Under the pieces are notes generated by a model. The model saw only the letters and a list, made by a program, of their open reading frames with translations, ran no database searches and was not told the origin of the DNA. The position numbers and the translations under genes were made by a program. From the NCBI RefSeq assembly GCF_009720245.1, contig NZ_WJSQ01000006.1, forward strand, positions 1 through 38,024: DNA of 38,024 bases. The letters are read 5' to 3'. The stretch is from Sphingomonas segetis. Lineage in GTDB: Bacteria > Pseudomonadota > Alphaproteobacteria > Sphingomonadales > Sphingomonadaceae. Below, one piece after another: positions 30,854-38,024 of this stretch; position 1 is the first letter of the stretch, and the number at the start of each line of letters is the position of its first letter.

Positions 30854-31630
30854 ATGGCCTACGAAACCATCCTCTTCGAACCGGGCGCGATCGCCCGGAT
30901 TACGCTGAACCGGCCCGACCGCCTCAACAGCTTCACCGCGCAGATGCACGAGGAGCTGCAGGATGCGCTCGGCAGCCTCGGCGAGGCGCGGGTCGTGGTG
31001 CTGACCGGCGCGGGCCGCGGCTTTTGCGCCGGCCAGGACCTCAACGACCGCGCCGTCGCGCCCGGGGAGCGAGTCGATCTCGGCGATACCGTGCAGGCCT
31101 GCTGGAACCCGCTGGTGCGCACTCTCACGTCCATGCCCCAGCCGGTGATCGCGCGGGTGAATGGGGTTGCCGCCGGCGCGGGCGCCAACATCGCGCTCGC
31201 TTGCGACATCGTCGTCGCCGCCAAATCCGCGAAGTTCATCCAGAGCTTCTCGGCGATTGGCCTGATCCCCGACAGCGGCGGGACGTGGATCCTGCCGCGA
31301 CTCGTCGGCCAGGCGCGCGCGCTCGGGCTCGCGCTCACCGGGCAGCCGCTGGCGGCGGATAAAGCGGAGGAATGGGGTCTGATCTGGAAGGCGGTCGAAG
31401 ATGACGCACTGGACAGCGAAGTCGACGCCATTGCGCAGAAACTTGCCGCGCTGCCGCCGCTCGGCCTGGCCGCGATCAAGGACATGATCCGCACCAGCTG
31501 GCAGTACAGCCTCGACGAAGAGCTGGAGAGGCAGGCGGGCGCGATGCGGCGCCTCGGCTTCACCGAGGATTATCGCGAGGGCGTCGCCGCCTTCCTCGAG
31601 AAGCGGAAAGCCACCTTCACCGGCCGATGA
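30854..31630 (+). CDS. paaG: Enoyl-CoA hydratase/isomerase PaaG
   Basis: 258 residues from ATG at 30854; a TTG at 30833 is less likely. Crotonase-fold signatures: ITLNRPDRLNSF, FCAGQDLNDR and FSAIGLIPDSGGTWILPRLV, which is the PaaG-type arrangement with Asp rather than Glu at the general-base position. PaaG isomerises the ring-1,2-epoxide to oxepin-CoA and shifts double bonds. It is split from the main operon by the GGDEF-EAL gene and reads the other way. It overlaps the sulfotransferase gene by four bases. Confidence 0.88.
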   Translation: MAYETILFEPGAIARITLNRPDRLNSFTAQMHEELQDALGSLGEARVVVLTGAGRGFCAGQDLNDRAVAPGERVDLGDTVQACWNPLVRTLTSMPQPVIARVNGVAAGAGANIALACDIVVAAKSAKFIQSFSAIGLIPDSGGTWILPRLVGQARALGLALTGQPLAADKAEEWGLIWKAVEDDALDSEVDAIAQKLAALPPLGLAAIKDMIRTSWQYSLDEELERQAGAMRRLGFTEDYREGVAAFLEKRKATFTGR

Positions 31631-32247
31631 TCATCTCCTCGCTTCACCGCTTCATTTTCGTCGCGATCCCGAAGACTGGCACGCATTCGGTGCGGCAGGC
31701 GCTGCGCCGGCACATGGGTCCGAGCGACCTCGAGCAGGTCGGCTTGTTCGTGCAAAGCAAGCTCCCCATTCCCGAACTCGCGCGGCTTCAGCACGGCCAC
31801 CTCAGCCTCGCCCAGGTGCGGCCGTTCATGAGCGCGGAAAATTTCGCGGGGCTGTTCAAGTTCGCCTTCGTCCGGAATCCATTCGACCGATTCATCTCCT
31901 ACTGCGCGTTCATGACGCGGGTTCAGGGACAATTTGAGCGCGATCCGAAGAAGGTGATGCGCCACTTCATCGACAATCCGCCATGGCAGCACATCCTGTT
32001 CGAGCCGCAGCACAGGTTCGTCACGGACGAGGACGGGACAATGCTGGCCGATAGGATCGGCCGGGTCGAGGCGATGCAGGAATCCTATGACCGGATTGCT
32101 GCCCGGATCGGCATTCCGAGCGCGCCGCTGGAGAGGGTCAACAGCTCGAAGCGGCGCGATTACCGGGATTATTACGACGATTTGCTCGTCGAAGGAGTGG
32201 CAAGGCTCTATGCTCGCGACCTCGAATTGTTCGGATACGAGTTTTGA
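31627..32247 (+). CDS. Sulfotransferase-family protein
   Basis: 206 residues. PKTGTHS (15-21) is the 5'-phosphosulfate loop of PAPS-dependent sulfotransferases, and FVRNPFDRF (81-89) is the 3'-phosphate-binding segment. The length and pattern fit the Sulfotransfer_2 group, which sulfates carbohydrates or small molecules. There is no signal peptide. It overlaps paaG and is followed by the hydroxylase in the same reading direction. The acceptor substrate is unknown. Confidence 0.85.
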   Translation: MIISSLHRFIFVAIPKTGTHSVRQALRRHMGPSDLEQVGLFVQSKLPIPELARLQHGHLSLAQVRPFMSAENFAGLFKFAFVRNPFDRFISYCAFMTRVQGQFERDPKKVMRHFIDNPPWQHILFEPQHRFVTDEDGTMLADRIGRVEAMQESYDRIAARIGIPSAPLERVNSSKRRDYRDYYDDLLVEGVARLYARDLELFGYEF

Positions 32248-32252
32248 ACCCA

Positions 32253-32855
32253 ATGCAGGCCAACCCGCGCAAGACGACGAGCATCCGCCGGCTCGGCAAT
32301 GTCGATATCCGCCGCCTTCGCGAGGCGGTGCTCGGCTTGCCCGAGCCAGTCTGGGACGCGCAGAACGCTGCAAAGCCCAATCGCTTCGGAGCGCTGGATG
32401 CCACGCGGCACATCGTCTTCCGCTTCGTCTCCGACTTCAGCGACTGGCGGCAGTCGCGCGACTATCCCCTGTGGCACGATTGGAAAGCGCTGCTCGAGCC
32501 CGTGCTTGCCGCCGCAACCTCGGACTATGGCTATGCCCGCGGCGCGTTCCCACGCGTGATGCTGGCGCGAATGGCGCCGGGCGGGATCATTCACCCGCAC
32601 CGGGACCAGAACCCGGCGGCGAAGTGGCCGCACAAGATTCACGTGCCGATTCAGACGAATGACGACGTCACCTTCTTCGTCGATGGCGCCGGCTACCGCT
32701 TCGCCGAGGGCGAAGCGGTCGAAGTCAACAACATGGGACTCCACGCGGTGCAGAACCGCGGCTCGACCGACCGCATCCACCTGATCTTCGAATATTTCGA
32801 CCTCGAGCAGCCCGAGCCGGAGTGGCTCGCCGCCCTCCAGCCGGGCGCGCGCTGA
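32253..32855 (+). CDS. Aspartyl/asparaginyl beta-hydroxylase-like dioxygenase
   Basis: 200 residues from ATG at 32253; a TTG at 32244 overlapping the sulfotransferase stop is an alternative. IIHPHRDQNP (His114/His116 and Asp118) and a later LHAVQNRGSTDRIHLIFEY segment give the H-x-D...H iron site and the Arg for 2-oxoglutarate found in the Asp/Asn beta-hydroxylase group, which includes the lipid hydroxylase LpxO. It could hydroxylate a protein, lipid or small molecule. Coupling to the sulfotransferase suggests shared substrate chemistry. Confidence 0.8.
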   Translation: MQANPRKTTSIRRLGNVDIRRLREAVLGLPEPVWDAQNAAKPNRFGALDATRHIVFRFVSDFSDWRQSRDYPLWHDWKALLEPVLAAATSDYGYARGAFPRVMLARMAPGGIIHPHRDQNPAAKWPHKIHVPIQTNDDVTFFVDGAGYRFAEGEAVEVNNMGLHAVQNRGSTDRIHLIFEYFDLEQPEPEWLAALQPGAR

Positions 32856-32864
32856 GCCGACCCA

Positions 32865-33482
32865 ATGGCCGAACGGCAAGGGGATTGGAGGCGGGAGCGG
32901 AAGAGTGGATCGGCCGCCATAGCAGGGTCGATGACTGTCAGCCTGCTCCTGTGGTTCGCCCTTTATCGTTTGCTCCCGCCGCTCGAGGGCATGGACGATT
33001 TTGGCGCACGCATGCTCGTGGCGCTCAAATGTCTCGCGTTCGCGACGCTTTTCACGCTCGTCGCGGGGGTGGAAGCCGTCGCCCACGAGCGGCTGCAGAG
33101 CGCCGCTTTCGACCCGCTCGCCGGTCACGAGACCAGGCGGCTGCGAGTCAACCTGCGCTTCCTCCAGAACACGCTCGAGCAGCTCGTCATTTTTGCCGTC
33201 GGGCTATTCGGCCTCGCCGCCTACATGACGAGCGGAGAGGCGATGCGTGCTGTGGTTGCGACCAGCGTTGTTTGGATCCTGAACCGATACGCCTTCTGGA
33301 TCGGTTATCACCGAAGCGCGGCGATGCGCGGCCTCGGCGCGCCGAGCATGGCGATCGGGCTCATCATGCTGCTGTACGTCGTCGCGCGCATCGGCGAGGA
33401 TGCCGCGGGTACAGCCGGGACGGCAGTCGCTGTAGGACTGTTTCTGGCGGTCGAAGCCGTGCTTTTCTGGAAAACGCGTTAG
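32865..33482 (+). CDS. MAPEG-family membrane protein
   Basis: 205 residues with four hydrophobic segments (TVSLLLWFALYRLL, then CLAFATLFTLVAGVEAV, LVIFAVGLFGLAAYM, AIGLIMLLYVVA). VNLRFLQNTLEQLVIFAV is the MAPEG-type helix found in glutathione and eicosanoid enzymes; bacterial members are mostly uncharacterised. It starts nine bases after the hydroxylase stop. Confidence 0.75.
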   Translation: MAERQGDWRRERKSGSAAIAGSMTVSLLLWFALYRLLPPLEGMDDFGARMLVALKCLAFATLFTLVAGVEAVAHERLQSAAFDPLAGHETRRLRVNLRFLQNTLEQLVIFAVGLFGLAAYMTSGEAMRAVVATSVVWILNRYAFWIGYHRSAAMRGLGAPSMAIGLIMLLYVVARIGEDAAGTAGTAVAVGLFLAVEAVLFWKTR

Positions 33483-33551
33483 ACGCAGCGACTGCAACTC
33501 ACCTGCGCCGCGTTCGTTACGCGTACCGAACAATAACGTCGGAGGCGAGCA

Positions 33552-33707
33552 ATGCTCGGCACCATTCTCATCATCCTGCTGATCCTATTGCTGATCGGGG
33601 CGCTGCCGCGCTGGGGCTACAGCAGCGGCTGGGGCTACGGCCCGTCGGGTCTTCTCGGCCTGATCCTGATCGTCATTGTCGTACTGCTGCTGCTCGGCCG
33701 AATTTAG
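33552..33707 (+). CDS. DUF3309 small membrane protein
   Basis: 51 residues (starts MLGTILIILLILLLIGALPR, then WGYSSGWGYGPSGLLG, ends in a hydrophobic helix and LLLLGRI). This is the DUF3309 pattern: two short membrane helices joined by a Trp/Gly/Tyr-rich turn. GGAGG lies eight bases upstream. The function is unknown; such proteins are often stress-induced in proteobacteria. Confidence 0.9.
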   Translation: MLGTILIILLILLLIGALPRWGYSSGWGYGPSGLLGLILIVIVVLLLLGRI

Positions 33708-33710
33708 ACG

Positions 33711-34730
33711 TTACGCGCCTGCCCGTTCGGCGAAGCGCCACGCCGCCTGCGCGAGCATCGGCACGCGCTTCGCCATTTCAGCCGCCCCGGCGTGCGAAGC
33801 GGTGCCGTCGATGACACGCTTCTTGATGCCTTGGACGATGCCCGCGAGCCGGAACAGGTTGTAGGCGAAATACCAGTCGAGCTGCCCGGCGACGGGCACT
33901 CCGGAGCGTTCGGAATAGCGCGCGACAATGTCGCCGAGCGTCGGGATGCCGAGCGCAGGGAGGTCGAGTCCGGCAAGACCCGCCCCGCCGTCGGCGGGCA
34001 TCGCCCACTGCATCGCCAGGTAGGAGAAATCCGCGAGCGGGTCGCCGAGGGTCGCAAGCTCCCAATCGATCACCGCCGTCAGCGTCCCGTCGCCGTCGAA
34101 CAGTACATTGTCGATTCGGTAATCGCCATGGACGACCGCAGTCCGCGACTGCTCGGGGACCGTTTCCGGCAGGAAAGCGATCAGCCGCTCCATCTCCGGC
34201 AGATAGTCGGTCTCGGAATCGCGATACTGCCGCGTCCAGCGCATCACCTGCCGCTCGAAATAATTACCGGGCTTGCCGAAATCGCCGAGGCCGGCCCGTT
34301 CCGCATCGATGGCGTGGAGGTCGGAGAGCGTGTCGATCAGCTGGTCGTACATGCGGCGGCGGGTCGCCGGATCGAAGTCCGGCAAGGCGCCGTCGGCATA
34401 ACAGCGGCCCTTCGCCAGTTCCATCACGTAGAAGATCGCGCCGATGACCTCCGCGTCACCGCACAGCGCAAGCGGCTCCGGTACTGGAAAGTCGAGGGGG
34501 TACAGCGCCGCAATCAGCCGAAATTCGCGATCGACCGCATGCGCGCTCGGCAGCAGCGGCCCGAACGGCTTGCGGCGGAGCACATATTCGCCCGATGCCG
34601 CAGTGACGCGGTACGTCGGGTTGGACTGGCCCGAGGGGAATTTGCGGAGCTCGAACGGACCGCCGAAACCTTCGACATTGGCCTCGAGCCAGTGCCCGAG
34701 CCGTTCCTGATCGATCGAGTCGCCGCTCAC
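33711..34730 (-). CDS. APH-like phosphotransferase
   Basis: 339 residues with the aminoglycoside-phosphotransferase fold: [12 protein letters not shown] (nucleotide loop), [13 protein letters not shown] (catalytic HGD-x3-DN), and [12 protein letters not shown] (the metal-binding D-x-E). It is a cytosolic small-molecule kinase, not a resistance gene by context. Its ATG overlaps the acyl-CoA dehydrogenase stop, so the two are coupled. The pair resembles the kinase and dehydrogenase halves of ACAD10/ACAD11 and LvaA/LvaC, which phosphorylate and dehydrate 4-hydroxyacyl-CoAs. Confidence 0.85.
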   Translation of the reverse strand: MSGDSIDQERLGHWLEANVEGFGGPFELRKFPSGQSNPTYRVTAASGEYVLRRKPFGPLLPSAHAVDREFRLIAALYPLDFPVPEPLALCGDAEVIGAIFYVMELAKGRCYADGALPDFDPATRRRMYDQLIDTLSDLHAIDAERAGLGDFGKPGNYFERQVMRWTRQYRDSETDYLPEMERLIAFLPETVPEQSRTAVVHGDYRIDNVLFDGDGTLTAVIDWELATLGDPLADFSYLAMQWAMPADGGAGLAGLDLPALGIPTLGDIVARYSERSGVPVAGQLDWYFAYNLFRLAGIVQGIKKRVIDGTASHAGAAEMAKRVPMLAQAAWRFAERAGA

Positions 34731-35962
34731 TTGTGCTTCTTCAGCTCCAACCGGGCGATGGCGCGGCGATGCACCTCATCCGGCCCGTCGGCGAGTCTCA
34801 GCGTACGGATCGAGGCATAAGCCCGCGCCAGCCCGAAATCGTCCGACACCCCGGCTCCACCGAACGCCTGGATCGCATCGTCGATCACCTTGAGCGCCAT
34901 GAGGGGCGCGGCTACCTTGATCATTGCGATCTCGCCCTTCGCCGCCTTGTTGCCGGCGCAATCCATCATATCCGCGGCCTTGAGGCACAGCAGGCGGGTC
35001 ATCTCGATGTTGATGCGGGCATCCGCAATCCGCTCTTCCCATACGCCCTGCTCGGCGAGCGTTTTACCGAAAGCGGTACGCGACATCAGCCGCTTGACCA
35101 TCGCGTCGAGCGCCTCCTCGGCGGCGCCGATGGTGCGCATGCAATGGTGGATGCGGCCGGGCCCGAGCCGCCCTTGCGCGATCTCGAAGCCCCTGCCTTC
35201 GCCGAGCAGCATGTACGAGGCGGGCACGCGCACGTTCTCGAGCAGGATTTCCATGTGGCCGTGCGGCGCGTCGTCGTACCCGAACACGGGGAGGTGGCGC
35301 TCCACGGCGATTCCGGCCGCATCCATCGGCACCAGGATCATCGACTGCTGCTTGTGGATTTCCGCGGCGGGATCGGTCTTCCCCATCAGGATCGCGATCT
35401 TGCAACGCGGATCGCCGGCGCCGCTAGACCACCACTTGCGCCCGTTGATGACATAGTCGTCGCTGTCGCGTTCGAGGGTGCAGCGGATGTTGGTGGCGTC
35501 GGACGAGGCGACGTCGGGCTCGGTCATCAGGAAGGCCGAGCGGATTTCGCCCTCCATCAGCGGCCCCAGCCACGCTTCCTTCTGCTCGCGCGTCCCGTAG
35601 CGGTGGAGCACCTCCATGTTGCCGGTGTCGGGCGCCGAGCAATTGAACACCTCCGACGCCCAACCGATGCGTCCCATCTCCTCGGCGCAGAAGGCATATT
35701 GGAGGTTGGTGAGCCCGGGGCCGTCGAACTCGAAGCTGTCGTCGACCTGCGCGCCGCCGTGCGAGGGCGGCATGAACAGGTTCCACAGCCCCTCGACGCG
35801 CGCCTCGGCCTTCAGCTCCTCGACGACGGGTAGCACCTTCCAGCGCTCCCCCTGGCGCTGCTGCGCGTCATAGTAGCGGACGCGCGGACGGACCTGCTCG
35901 TCAATGAAAGTGCGGACGCGGTCGCGCCATTCGGTCTCGTTCGGGCCAATGGTGAAGTCCAT
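34727..35962 (-). CDS. Acyl-CoA dehydrogenase (ACAD10/11-like)
   Basis: 411 residues from ATG at 35962; longer upstream frames run into the dehydratase gene. The family pattern is full: [16 protein letters not shown] (flavin and substrate binding), [48 protein letters not shown], ending [18 protein letters not shown]. It overlaps the phosphotransferase gene by four bases and follows the dehydratase by four. In such a pair it may carry out dehydrogenation or phosphate elimination on a 4-hydroxyacyl derivative; this is inferred from the neighbour. Confidence 0.9.
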   Translation of the reverse strand: MDFTIGPNETEWRDRVRTFIDEQVRPRVRYYDAQQRQGERWKVLPVVEELKAEARVEGLWNLFMPPSHGGAQVDDSFEFDGPGLTNLQYAFCAEEMGRIGWASEVFNCSAPDTGNMEVLHRYGTREQKEAWLGPLMEGEIRSAFLMTEPDVASSDATNIRCTLERDSDDYVINGRKWWSSGAGDPRCKIAILMGKTDPAAEIHKQQSMILVPMDAAGIAVERHLPVFGYDDAPHGHMEILLENVRVPASYMLLGEGRGFEIAQGRLGPGRIHHCMRTIGAAEEALDAMVKRLMSRTAFGKTLAEQGVWEERIADARINIEMTRLLCLKAADMMDCAGNKAAKGEIAMIKVAAPLMALKVIDDAIQAFGGAGVSDDFGLARAYASIRTLRLADGPDEVHRRAIARLELKKHK

Positions 35963-35966
35963 CGGC

Positions 35967-36911
35967 CTAGCTAACGACCAACTCGGCGAATTTCGACAGG
36001 TCGATGTTGCCGCCCGAAACCACGCACACGATCGGCCCCTCGCCTGCCTCGCCGGTGAGCGCGGCGGCGAGCGCGAGCGCGCCCGCGCCTTCCGCGATCG
36101 TCCGCGACTTCTCGGCGATGAGCCGCATCGCATCGCGCACCTCGTCGAGCGTGACGGTGATCGTGCCGTCCGTCACCGGCCGCATTCGCTGCCACATGCG
36201 CTCGGTGACGCTCTTGCCGCCGGCGCCGTCGACGAACGACGCCTGCCAGTCGGGGAACCATCGCGGACTGCCCTGCTCCAGTGAATACGCATATGGTGCG
36301 GCGGTTTCCGGCTCGGCGCCGATCACCTTCACGTCGGGATTGCGGGCCTTGAGCGCGCTTCCGACGCCAGTGATCAGTCCGCCGCCGCCGATCGCCGCGA
36401 TGACTGTGCGCACTTCGGGCAAGTCTTCGAGGATTTCGAGCCCCATCGTGCCGTGGCCGGCGATGAAATCATGATTGTCGAACGGGTGGACGAACGTGCC
36501 CTCGAGCCCTTCGAAACTGTGCGACTCCGCGGCTTTCCAGGCATCCTGATAGGAGACCGGGACGATGGTGGCGCCCAGCGCGCGCATCCGGTCGAGCTTG
36601 GTCTGCGGCGCAGTTTCGATCGCGACGACGGTTGCCGGTATGCCGAACTGCCGCGCCGCGTAGGCGACGCCCTGCCCGGCATTGCCGGCGCTGATCGTCC
36701 ACACGCCCTTCGCCCGCTCCGCGTCGGACAGGCAGGCGACGGCATTGGTCGCGCCGCGAATCTTGTAGGCATTGGTCGGCTGCAGGTTTTCGAGCTTGAG
36801 CCAGATGCGCTCGTCGAACCGAACTAGCGGAGTCCGCAGCACCGTGGCGGCGATGCGCTGGCGCGCTTGTTCGACGTCCTCGATGGCAATCGGCCGCACC
36901 GGTTCGATCAT
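35967..36911 (-). CDS. Threonine/serine dehydratase-like PLP enzyme
   Basis: 314 residues from ATG at 36911. Fold type II PLP pattern: [19 protein letters not shown] (PLP-lysine in NAYKIRG), [17 protein letters not shown] (phosphate/substrate loop), [14 protein letters not shown] (the Gly-rich PLP phosphate cradle), and [13 protein letters not shown]. There is no ACT domain, so it is the short catabolic or racemase-like type. Substrate Thr, Ser or a hydroxy-amino acid cannot be decided. It diverges from paaZ across 45 bases and starts the three-gene minus-strand operon. Confidence 0.88.
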   Translation of the reverse strand: MIEPVRPIAIEDVEQARQRIAATVLRTPLVRFDERIWLKLENLQPTNAYKIRGATNAVACLSDAERAKGVWTISAGNAGQGVAYAARQFGIPATVVAIETAPQTKLDRMRALGATIVPVSYQDAWKAAESHSFEGLEGTFVHPFDNHDFIAGHGTMGLEILEDLPEVRTVIAAIGGGGLITGVGSALKARNPDVKVIGAEPETAAPYAYSLEQGSPRWFPDWQASFVDGAGGKSVTERMWQRMRPVTDGTITVTLDEVRDAMRLIAEKSRTIAEGAGALALAAALTGEAGEGPIVCVVSGGNIDLSKFAELVVS

Positions 36912-36956
36912 GCTCGCCCTCTCCTGCTTGGCCCGAACTTCCTCTAAGGGGCGCAC

Positions 36957-38024
36957 ATGAAGACTCTCAAGCTCCTTAATTACGAACGCGACCGCTGGAT
37001 CGCCGGTGACAATGCGGTCGAGATCGCCAGCGCGATCGACGGGACGCCGGTGGCGACCACCGGTTCGGGCGGAATCGACTTCGCCGCCATGCTGCGCCAC
37101 GCCCGAGAGACCGGCGGGCCGGCGCTGCGCAAGCTGACGTTCCACCAGCGCGCGCGGATGCTGAAAGCGCTCGGCCTCGCGGTCATGGCGCGCAAGGAAG
37201 AGCTGTACGAGCTCAACTACCAGACCGGCGCGACCCGCAAGGACGGTTGGATCGACATCGAGGGCGGCGCCGGCACCCTCTTCTCCTTCTCGTCCAAGGG
37301 CCGGCGCGAAATGCCTGACGCGCACGTGCTGCTCGACGGACAGCTCGAAGGACTGTCGAAGAACGGCACCTTCGTCGGCCAGCACATCTACACCCCGCTC
37401 CACGGCGCGGCGGTGCACATCAACGCCTTCAATTTCCCCGTTTGGGGAATGCTCGAGAAGCTGGCGCCTACGCTGCTCGCCGGCGTACCGGCGATCGTGA
37501 AGCCCGCGTCGGCAACCGCCTACCTAGCCGAAGCCGCGTTCCGGGTGATGATCGAGGCGGACATCCTGCCTCCCGGCGCCATCCAGCTCATCGTCGGCGG
37601 CGTCGGCGACCTGTTCGACCATTTCACCGGCCAGGACATGGTCGGCTTCACCGGCTCGGCCTCGACCGCGCTCAAGCTCAAGTCGCACCCGGCCGTGCTG
37701 CGCGAATCGGTCCGTTTCGTCGCCGAGCAGGACAGCCTCAACGCCTCGCTGCTCGGACCCGACGCGGTGCCCGGCACGCCCGAGTTCGACCTGTTCGTCA
37801 GGGAAGTCGTGACCGAGATGACCGTCAAGGCAGGGCAGAAATGTACCGCGATCCGCCGCGCGATGGCGCCTGCCGAACATCTTGATGCGGTGGAGCGAGC
37901 GCTGGCGGAGCGGCTCGCGAAAACGAAGGTCGGCGACCCGCGCGCCGAGGGCACGCGGATGGGCGCGCTCGTCAGCCTCAGCCAGCGCGAAGACGTGCGC
38001 GCGCGGATCCGCGAGCTCGAGGCG
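36957..38024 (+). CDS. paaZ: PaaZ, bifunctional oxepin-CoA hydrolase/dehydrogenase, partial
   Basis: The first 356 codons are present; the frame is open to the window edge. The aldehyde-dehydrogenase domain is visible: INAFNFPVWGMLEKLAPTLL, VGFTGSASTALKL, FVAEQDSLNASLLGPDA (catalytic Glu) and KAGQKCTAIRRA (catalytic Cys). The PaaZ-specific start MKTLKLLNYERDRWIAG and the QDSLNA motif separate it from ordinary aldehyde dehydrogenases. The C-terminal hydratase (hotdog) domain would lie beyond the window. AAGGGG precedes the ATG. PaaZ opens oxepin-CoA and oxidises the resulting semialdehyde. Confidence 0.93.
   Translation, partial: MKTLKLLNYERDRWIAGDNAVEIASAIDGTPVATTGSGGIDFAAMLRHARETGGPALRKLTFHQRARMLKALGLAVMARKEELYELNYQTGATRKDGWIDIEGGAGTLFSFSSKGRREMPDAHVLLDGQLEGLSKNGTFVGQHIYTPLHGAAVHINAFNFPVWGMLEKLAPTLLAGVPAIVKPASATAYLAEAAFRVMIEADILPPGAIQLIVGGVGDLFDHFTGQDMVGFTGSASTALKLKSHPAVLRESVRFVAEQDSLNASLLGPDAVPGTPEFDLFVREVVTEMTVKAGQKCTAIRRAMAPAEHLDAVERALAERLAKTKVGDPRAEGTRMGALVSLSQREDVRARIRELEA

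Noticed and set aside
36980-37954. Minus-strand frames opposite paaZ.
   Set aside because: They lack ribosome-binding sites and show the Arg/Ser/Ala bias of antisense shadows; paaZ motifs on the + strand are unambiguous.

Overview
The window looks like the chromosome of an alphaproteobacterium of the Sphingomonadaceae type. The evidence is high GC with G/C-ending codons, a PhaR/PhaC-like polyhydroxyalkanoate locus, a phenylacetate (paa) catabolic operon, DUF3309, TIGR02001-like and host-attachment-family proteins, a fused E1 2-oxoacid dehydrogenase, and dispersed palindromic repeats of the kind common in sphingomonads. All family calls were made by reading the sequence; no database search was run.

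Layout. 1-2771: end of a low-complexity Ser/Ala/Lys-rich protein, a 16-codon ORF with an extreme ribosome-binding site, an exported hypothetical protein, phaR, and a divergent small PhaC-like hydrolase. 2778-13763: an integrated mobile element of 10,970 bp per unit, bounded by a 16-bp direct repeat that is the 3' end of tRNA-Arg(CCG), with its tyrosine integrase next to the tRNA. 13985-19964: small and housekeeping genes (nucleotidyltransferase plus phosphoesterase, TauE/SafE permease, beta-barrel-like protein, AI-2E-family permease, DODA-type dioxygenase, host-attachment-family protein). 20021-28160, minus strand: paaI-paaA-paaB-paaC-paaE followed by an aromatic-type aminotransferase, a fused E1 and an E2. 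28325-38024: a GGDEF-EAL sensor, paaG, a sulfotransferase and Asp/Asn-hydroxylase pair, a MAPEG protein, DUF3309, a phosphotransferase/acyl-CoA dehydrogenase/threonine dehydratase operon, and the start of paaZ.

The mobile element is the most unusual part. Its only recognisable virion gene is a prohead protease fused to a major capsid protein; no portal, terminase or tail gene is present. It also has an AlpA/MerR-like small regulator, an XRE regulator, and a regulator whose start codon lies inside a perfect 19-bp-arm palindrome. An array of ten 8-bp motifs (five in one orientation, then five inverted) sits between two small proteins that both resemble the C-terminal DNA-binding domain of P4-type primases, which suggests a replication origin. 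It carries three separate proteins with an R-x4-H (HEPN nuclease-type) motif and one HExxH metallopeptidase-like protein. The simplest reading is a small capsid-encoding phage satellite carrying anti-phage cargo; a decayed prophage is the main alternative.

How the chromosomal genes may work together: the aminotransferase, E1 and E2 are in a tight run downstream of paaABCE. They could turn phenylalanine through phenylpyruvate directly into phenylacetyl-CoA, which PaaABCE epoxidises, PaaG isomerises and PaaZ opens and oxidises. paaD and paaK are not seen in the window. The acyl-CoA dehydrogenase and APH-like kinase resemble a split ACAD10/11 or LvaA/LvaC arrangement.
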